Of a DNA stretch of 8,822 nt, positions 5,396-8,822 are shown piece after piece (position 1 is the stretch's first letter; the number at the start of each line of letters is the position of its first letter). The stretch comes from Spirochaetia bacterium (lineage in GTDB: Bacteria; Spirochaetota; Spirochaetia; Treponematales; Breznakiellaceae), in contig BNVE01000157.1 of NCBI GenBank assembly GCA_025997875.1, positions 1 through 8,822 of the forward strand, read 5' to 3'. Below the pieces are notes generated by a model. It was given only the letters and a program-made list of their open reading frames with translations, did not search any database and was not told where the DNA came from. Both the position numbers and the translations under genes were made by a program.

Positions 5396-5809
5396 TCAGC
5401 GCAGCTGAATAACCCTTTTCGCAAAGTCTTCCGCGTGTTTCAGGTCCTCTTCGTTGGGCCGGTCCATGTTGATGAACAAGAAAGAGCCCTTGCAGGAAAA
5501 GGATTCATCCGCAACCGGTATATTTTTCGGTCCCAGAATGGATTTAACTTCACTTAAGATAGTTTTACCCCCCGCAGAGGTACTGAACACAACAACCTTG
5601 CCAACCTGTTCCGCCTTAAGGCTTTCCAGAAATGCGCGGAGCTTTGCGTCGATCTTTCCCGCATATAAGGCCCCGCCTACAAAGAGTATATCCGCATGAT
5701 CGATTTTTGTTTCCGGCCCAACCGCTTGCGGGCTTACACCCAGGCCCCGTGCAATAAACTCCGCAACCTTTTTGGTGTTGCCCTTCCGTGACGCGTAAAT
5801 TACCTGCAT
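5396..5809 (-). CDS. Small flavodoxin family protein
   Basis: This 137-aa protein has a flavodoxin fold and most likely binds FMN as a soluble electron carrier. The phosphate-binding loop is SRKGNTKK (7-14), right after the first strand (MQVIYA). HADILFVGGALYAGKID (38-54) and KVVVFSTSAGGKT (71-83) give the second and third strands with the usual flavin-contacting loops. Length fits the short flavodoxin families (for example Flavodoxin_3). The start at 5809 is supported by AAGGAG 5 nt upstream; an upstream in-frame ATG at 5887 would place promoter sequence inside the gene. It is divergent from an MFS transporter across a promoter region with overlapping -35 boxes. The stop lies exactly at the junction with an IS relic, so the last residues (VIQLR) may have been altered by that event. 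The redox partner is unknown. Confidence 0.85.
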   Translation of the reverse strand: MQVIYASRKGNTKKVAEFIARGLGVSPQAVGPETKIDHADILFVGGALYAGKIDAKLRAFLESLKAEQVGKVVVFSTSAGGKTILSEVKSILGPKNIPVADESFSCKGSFLFINMDRPNEEDLKHAEDFAKRVIQLR

Positions 5810-5814
5810 ATATA

Positions 5815-5859
5815 CTCCTTTAATTAATTCATTATTTTCCCAATCTGCGCCCTTGTCAA
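5815..5859 (-). promoter_or_regulatory. Promoter and ribosome site of the flavodoxin gene
   Basis: On the minus strand, a perfect TTGACA (5859-5854) is followed after 17 nt by AATAAT (5836-5831). The ribosome site AAGGAG occupies 5820-5815, with the ATG at 5809. The leader would be only about 15 nt. This is the strongest promoter match in the window. Confidence 0.65.
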
Positions 5860-5883
5860 TGAGACCCGACGGGACGTTATATA
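5853..5883 (+). promoter_or_regulatory. Promoter of the MFS gene, sharing its -35 box with the flavodoxin promoter
   Basis: TTGTCA (5853-5858) and TATATA (5878-5883) are spaced by 19 nt (18 nt if TTATAT is used). The -35 box is the reverse complement of the flavodoxin TTGACA, offset by one base, because the sequence TTGTCAA serves both strands. The -10 is weaker than that of the flavodoxin side. Confidence 0.4.
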
Positions 5884-5928
5884 CCAAGCCGCTCCCCCAT
5901 GGTAGACTGTATATGGAAATATGACGAC

Positions 5929-7221
5929 ATGAAAAAAAATCAGTTTCTTTTTGCCTGTTCTTTTTTCTTTAGCATTGCCTCCAATATCCTCAGCTTTTCC
6001 ATAGTCTATCTCTTGACGGATCGTTTTGCCTTCAACCCCGGCCAGGTAGGTTCCTATGCCGCTTTGGGGGCCCTGAGTTACTTTTGCGGCTGCAACCTGT
6101 ACCACCGGTTCGGCGCCCTGGGCAGGCCATCCCGAATCATCTCCGGAGCGGTGATTATGGCGATCCTCTCTTCCATCGTGTTGGGGCATGCCCGGGATTC
6201 CCGGCTCGTCGCCCTTTCCTATTTTTTGATCCAGGGCAGCGCCGGTCTTTATTGGCCTCCTTTGATGGCCTGGTTTACCCAGGGCCTTGACGAGATGGAG
6301 CTGAACCGGGAGATCAGCCGCTTTAACCGCTGCTGGATGACCGGGACCCTCCTGGCCCCCCTCATCGGCGGCGCCCTCTACCATTGGAGCAGTCGGTTAA
6401 ACTTCATCGCCATAAGCGCCGCTTTTGCCATCGTCTTCCTGATCCTGATGCTCCTGCAGCGCCGGTTCCGCCTTAACGGGGAAGACAAAGACGGAGCCCC
6501 CGCAGTCACTGCCAATACTGCCGCCGCTCCCTCTGCTTCTACTGACGCCCTGCCTGAATCCGCCGCAGAGGTCCCTGCCCGCAAACCCTCCGCGCCCCGG
6601 CAAAACACCGCCAATACCTTGCAGGAAAAAGCCCTCAGCCGCTACCGGCTCCGGGGATGGGTGGGGGCCCTGTGCGCCAATCTTTTTATGGGAGTTCTTA
6701 CCAACATAGTCCCCCTCCATATCCGTGACGGATTGGGCTACACCGAACGGGCCGCCGGGCTGGTGCTTTTTTTCCGGGGAATCTCCGCCCTGATTGGTTT
6801 TGCCTTCTTTGCCCGGTTCACCTTCTGGCATTTTAACCGCCGCTGGTTCATCTTTATCCAGAGCGCCCTGATCCTCTGCGCCATCCTGTTTATTACCGCA
6901 GGAAGTCATCTCTACTTTTATTTTTTCATCATTTTCTTCTACGGCTTCTTTCATTCCGCCTGTTACACCAACAGTATTTTTCATTCCAGCGCCACAGGAA
7001 AAAACACCAGGAAGAACCTGGCCCTCCACGAAATATTTCTTTCCATGGGAAACGCCGCAGGTTCCGCAGGGGGCGGTTTCTGTTACCAGCACTTCGGTTT
7101 CCTTGGCGCCTTTATAATCCTGACCCTGGTTCAGGGAATCGGCCTTGCCTTTTTCATTTTACTGGATTACCGGGGCGTCGCAGACGGCAGTCCCAGGGTC
7201 AGAAAAGGCCGCATGGGTTGA
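5929..7221 (+). CDS. Major facilitator superfamily (MFS) transporter, substrate unknown
   Basis: This 430-aa integral membrane protein has about 12 predicted membrane helices. They lie in two halves, residues 7-175 and 245-415 (numbering from 5929), separated by a charged and Ala/Pro-rich cytoplasmic linker of about 55 residues (EDKDGAPAV...NTLQEKAL). The first half carries an MFS-like loop after helix 2 (YHRFGALGRPSR) and the sequence LIGGALYHW; the second half ends FGFLGAFIILTLVQGIGLAFFILL. Helices are unusually rich in Phe. I choose ATG 5929 because the protein then starts MKKNQFLF directly before helix 1; ATG 5899, ten codons upstream, is possible, and neither has a clear ribosome site. 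It is divergent from a flavodoxin gene. No motif identifies the substrate. Confidence 0.85.
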   Translation: MKKNQFLFACSFFFSIASNILSFSIVYLLTDRFAFNPGQVGSYAALGALSYFCGCNLYHRFGALGRPSRIISGAVIMAILSSIVLGHARDSRLVALSYFLIQGSAGLYWPPLMAWFTQGLDEMELNREISRFNRCWMTGTLLAPLIGGALYHWSSRLNFIAISAAFAIVFLILMLLQRRFRLNGEDKDGAPAVTANTAAAPSASTDALPESAAEVPARKPSAPRQNTANTLQEKALSRYRLRGWVGALCANLFMGVLTNIVPLHIRDGLGYTERAAGLVLFFRGISALIGFAFFARFTFWHFNRRWFIFIQSALILCAILFITAGSHLYFYFFIIFFYGFFHSACYTNSIFHSSATGKNTRKNLALHEIFLSMGNAAGSAGGGFCYQHFGFLGAFIILTLVQGIGLAFFILLDYRGVADGSPRVRKGRMG

Positions 7222-7250
7222 GGGGTAGAAAGTATACACAAAAATCAGCC

Positions 7251-7280
7251 TTGACCATCCAATATTTACCGATTTATACT
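7251..7280 (+). promoter_or_regulatory. Promoter of the MNT/HEPN module
   Basis: TTGACC (7251-7256) and TATACT (7275-7280) are spaced by 18 nt, giving a start near 7287 and a leader of about 108 nt before the MNT gene. The surrounding 7222-7394 gap holds no gene; a four-codon ORF at 7333-7347 is noted elsewhere as unconvincing. Confidence 0.55.
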
Positions 7281-7299
7281 ATATACACGTCATGTATAT
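7281..7299. promoter_or_regulatory. Operator-like palindrome at the MNT/HEPN transcription start
   Basis: Arms ATATACA (7281-7287) and TGTATAT (7293-7299) flank a 5-nt spacer immediately downstream of the predicted -10 box, spanning the likely transcription start. Toxin-antitoxin modules usually repress themselves from such sites. Binding by the MNT/HEPN complex is an inference. Confidence 0.4.
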
Positions 7300-7394
7300 T
7301 TTCAGGGATGTTTTAAAAGAGGGAGCAAATTTATGTATCGGGGGTAATTTCGGCAATGTAACGCCTATTGATATAGTTAAGGAGTAATCATTTT

Positions 7395-7718
7395 ATGGAT
7401 CAAACCGTTCAAACCGAACTTGACATGCTTAAAAATATTATAATAAATACTGTTCCGGTAGAACAGATTTTTCTCTTTGGTTCTTACGCATACGGAACTC
7501 CCAACAGGGATTCTGATCTTGACCTGTACATTGTCTTGAAAGACGACCCGCAAATACGGGAGATTGACGCCGGAGTGCAGATTCAGCTTGCCATTGGCCG
7601 GAAAAAATCCATGCCGGTGGATATAATTGTCAATAAAAAAAGTACCTATTTGAAGCGGAAACAAGCCCCTACCATAGAACGAAAAATCGCAAGGGAAGGC
7701 ATAAGAGTTTATGGATAA
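7395..7718 (+). CDS. mntA: MNT-domain nucleotidyltransferase, antitoxin of a MNT/HEPN pair
   Basis: This 107-aa minimal nucleotidyltransferase has the motif GSYAYGTPNRDSDLD, i.e. G29-S30-x10-D41-x-D43, and a third Asp at position 76 in MPVDIIV, the complete metal-binding triad of the polymerase-beta fold. In characterised MntA/HepT pairs the MNT protein attaches AMP to the HEPN toxin and silences its RNase. The start has AAGGAG (7379-7384) 10 nt upstream. The stop overlaps the HEPN start by 8 nt (ATGGATAA), so the two are translationally coupled. Base composition is more AT-rich than the flanking MFS and downstream genes, consistent with lateral transfer. The symbol is by family analogy. Confidence 0.85.
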   Translation: MDQTVQTELDMLKNIIINTVPVEQIFLFGSYAYGTPNRDSDLDLYIVLKDDPQIREIDAGVQIQLAIGRKKSMPVDIIVNKKSTYLKRKQAPTIERKIAREGIRVYG

Positions 7719-8145
7719 TGAAGAATATGTACGGCAGTGGATTGATATTGCAAATAAAGATTTAGCCCTCGCTGAACATGTGGCAGCTACCATGTGGCCA
7801 ACTCCCTATGAGTTGGTCTGTTTTCACTGTCAGCAATCGGCAGAGAAATATCTTAAAGCTTTTTTGGTTTTGCACGATCGGGAGCCGCCTAAAATTCATG
7901 ATCTGGCAGAACTATCAAAATTTTGCGAAAATTCAGAACCTTTGTTTTCTCAAATACTGGAAAAATGTGAAGTTTTGACATATTATGGAGTGCAGCCCCG
8001 ATATCCAAATGAAAAACATATTGAAAAAGAGGAGATGACCCGTTCATTGGAATATGCAAGAACAATAAAGGAATTTATTCTACAGAAAATGCCGGAAATA
8101 TTCCGAGATAAGGATGAAAATTCTCCGAAAGAGAAGGAAAGCTAA
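7711..8145 (+). CDS. HEPN-domain protein, toxin of the MNT/HEPN pair
   Basis: This 144-aa helical protein of the HEPN (PF05168) type has the N-terminal pattern WIDIANKDLALAEH, the family signature CFHCQQSAEKYLKAFLV (37-53), and KIHDLAEL (61-68). The candidate RNase motif is R97-x5-H103 (RYPNEKH), which fits the HEPN RX4-6H consensus. The Tyr two residues after His that is AMPylated in the RX4HXY-type HepT toxins is absent here (H-I-E), so control by the MNT partner may use another residue such as Tyr91/Tyr92/Tyr98 or may differ. The last 15 residues are highly charged. The start overlaps the MNT stop by 8 nt. It is followed after 3 nt by an unrelated, more GC-rich gene. Confidence 0.82.
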   Translation: MDNEEYVRQWIDIANKDLALAEHVAATMWPTPYELVCFHCQQSAEKYLKAFLVLHDREPPKIHDLAELSKFCENSEPLFSQILEKCEVLTYYGVQPRYPNEKHIEKEEMTRSLEYARTIKEFILQKMPEIFRDKDENSPKEKES

Positions 8146-8148
8146 ACC

Positions 8149-8822
8149 ATGAACAAACCCCCCAAGAAACTAAGCCCGGCCCAATCGGAAGAATTCGACA
8201 CCCTCATCGCGGAGATCCTCAGGAAACAAAGGGGGACCTTTTCCCTGGAGGCTATATGGGATGATGAACTGTTCCCCGATGACCCGGCCTTCACTTCAAT
8301 TTCCGCAGAGGAACTCTCTTTACGGATCCTGAAAAGTCAGGCCGTGTTCAGCAAGGATGGGGAAAAATTCAGGAGCCGGTCGGACTTTTTTAAGGACGCC
8401 CAATTTCTCATCCTTCCCACCAAAGAGGAAGTGGGGCAAAAAATTCTGATCCCCGGACACCGGTTTTTTCCGTTCCAGTCAACACAGGTTGCCCCCTGGG
8501 AATGTACCCTGCTGAACGGGGATCAGGAGCCTGCGCCGAAAAAAGATGTATGGCAAAAATTCGAATCCCTGTTTATATATAATACCCTGCTAGGCCTTGA
8601 AAATTTGCCCACCTGCCTTATGATGAACTTTGAGCAGAATGGGGAAATTTTTAAAGACCCCGAGACCGCAGACAAGGCTCTGGTGCGGCTTACCGTATTT
8701 GACTTTACGGAATTTTTTAAGGCTCATACCTTCACCTTTGGGGACGCCCTGCTCTGTACCGTAAAGGATTGGGACCGGGGAATATATTCCTTTGAGTATC
8801 GGGGACAGAAAAAAAGCGGGGA
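8149..8822 (+). CDS. Unrecognised protein, N-terminal 224 codons (runs off the right edge)
   Basis: The frame is open from ATG 8149 to the window end. It starts MNKPPKKLSPAQSEEFDTLI and gives a soluble, acidic-to-neutral protein without signal peptide or membrane segment. Residues about 15-90 look like a helical, possibly winged-helix domain (a helix pair, then SRSDFFKDAQFLI). A distinctive motif LIPGHRFFPF follows near 102-111. The remainder is mixed strand/helix with many aromatic residues (FDFTEFFKAHTFTFGDALL). I do not recognise the family. It begins 3 nt after the HEPN stop with AAGGAAA inside the end of that gene as possible ribosome site, so it could be read from the toxin-antitoxin promoter, but its codon use resembles the housekeeping genes rather than the TA module. 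Confidence 0.75.
   Translation, partial: MNKPPKKLSPAQSEEFDTLIAEILRKQRGTFSLEAIWDDELFPDDPAFTSISAEELSLRILKSQAVFSKDGEKFRSRSDFFKDAQFLILPTKEEVGQKILIPGHRFFPFQSTQVAPWECTLLNGDQEPAPKKDVWQKFESLFIYNTLLGLENLPTCLMMNFEQNGEIFKDPETADKALVRLTVFDFTEFFKAHTFTFGDALLCTVKDWDRGIYSFEYRGQKKSG

Noticed and set aside
5291..5557. 88-codon plus-strand frame
   Set aside because: Antisense to the transposase relic and the flavodoxin 3' end; no family resemblance.
6397..7092. 231-codon minus-strand frame opposite the MFS gene
   Set aside because: Gly/Glu-rich antisense shadow; the plus-strand frame gives a clear 12-helix transporter.
7333..7347. Four-codon ORF (MYRG) with GGGAG upstream in the MNT/HEPN leader
   Set aside because: Too short to distinguish from chance; no attenuation-type stem pairs around it.

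Overview
The window looks like chromosome from a host-associated treponeme, most likely of the termite-gut group (Treponema primitia / T. azotonutricia type). This is an inference from the moderately GC-rich, CGG/CCC-heavy codon use, strong AAGGAG ribosome sites, a signal peptidase pair close to a HemW-type gene, and scattered insertion-sequence (IS) debris. No rRNA, tRNA, CRISPR array or replication origin was seen.

Layout. (1) 1-298: the 3' end of an IS enters from the left edge. It holds the last 30 codons of a transposase and about 150 bp of non-coding end, and it abuts a 23-codon leftward gene start that still has a promoter and a strong ribosome site. (2) 486-4897: a rightward cluster of two tandem type I signal peptidase genes, an ATPase of the archaeal-ATPase/DUF234 type with a nuclease-like C-terminus, and hemW. 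The second signal peptidase has Thr where the catalytic Ser should be. The ATPase has its own palindromic promoter placed so that its mRNA may be leaderless, and its 3' end overlaps hemW by 8 bases. (3) 4898-5395: about 500 bp without an intact gene. The first part is a cluster of four hairpins, three of which share the same apex design with paired base changes. The second part is the relic of a different IS transposase on the minus strand, apparently an N-terminal piece joined out of frame to a C-terminal piece. (4) 5396-7221: a small flavodoxin (minus) and a major facilitator transporter (plus), divergently transcribed from promoters whose -35 boxes occupy the same bases. (5) 7251-8145: an AT-richer MNT/HEPN toxin-antitoxin module with its own promoter and an operator-like palindrome. 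(6) 8149-8822: the first 224 codons of an unrecognised protein that runs off the right edge.

How the parts fit. The signal peptidases (protein export) and HemW (radical-SAM haem chaperone) are housekeeping genes. The ATPase/DUF234 gene and the MNT/HEPN pair look like accessory insertions that have settled into short-spacing or overlapping arrangements with their neighbours. The two IS remnants and the hairpin cluster mark places where the chromosome has been rearranged. I see no complete new defence or metabolic system. The signals most worth following are the hairpin family at 4929-5082, the palindromic leaderless promoter at 2245-2284, the Thr-for-Ser signal peptidase paralog, and the shared -35 divergent promoter at 5853-5859.
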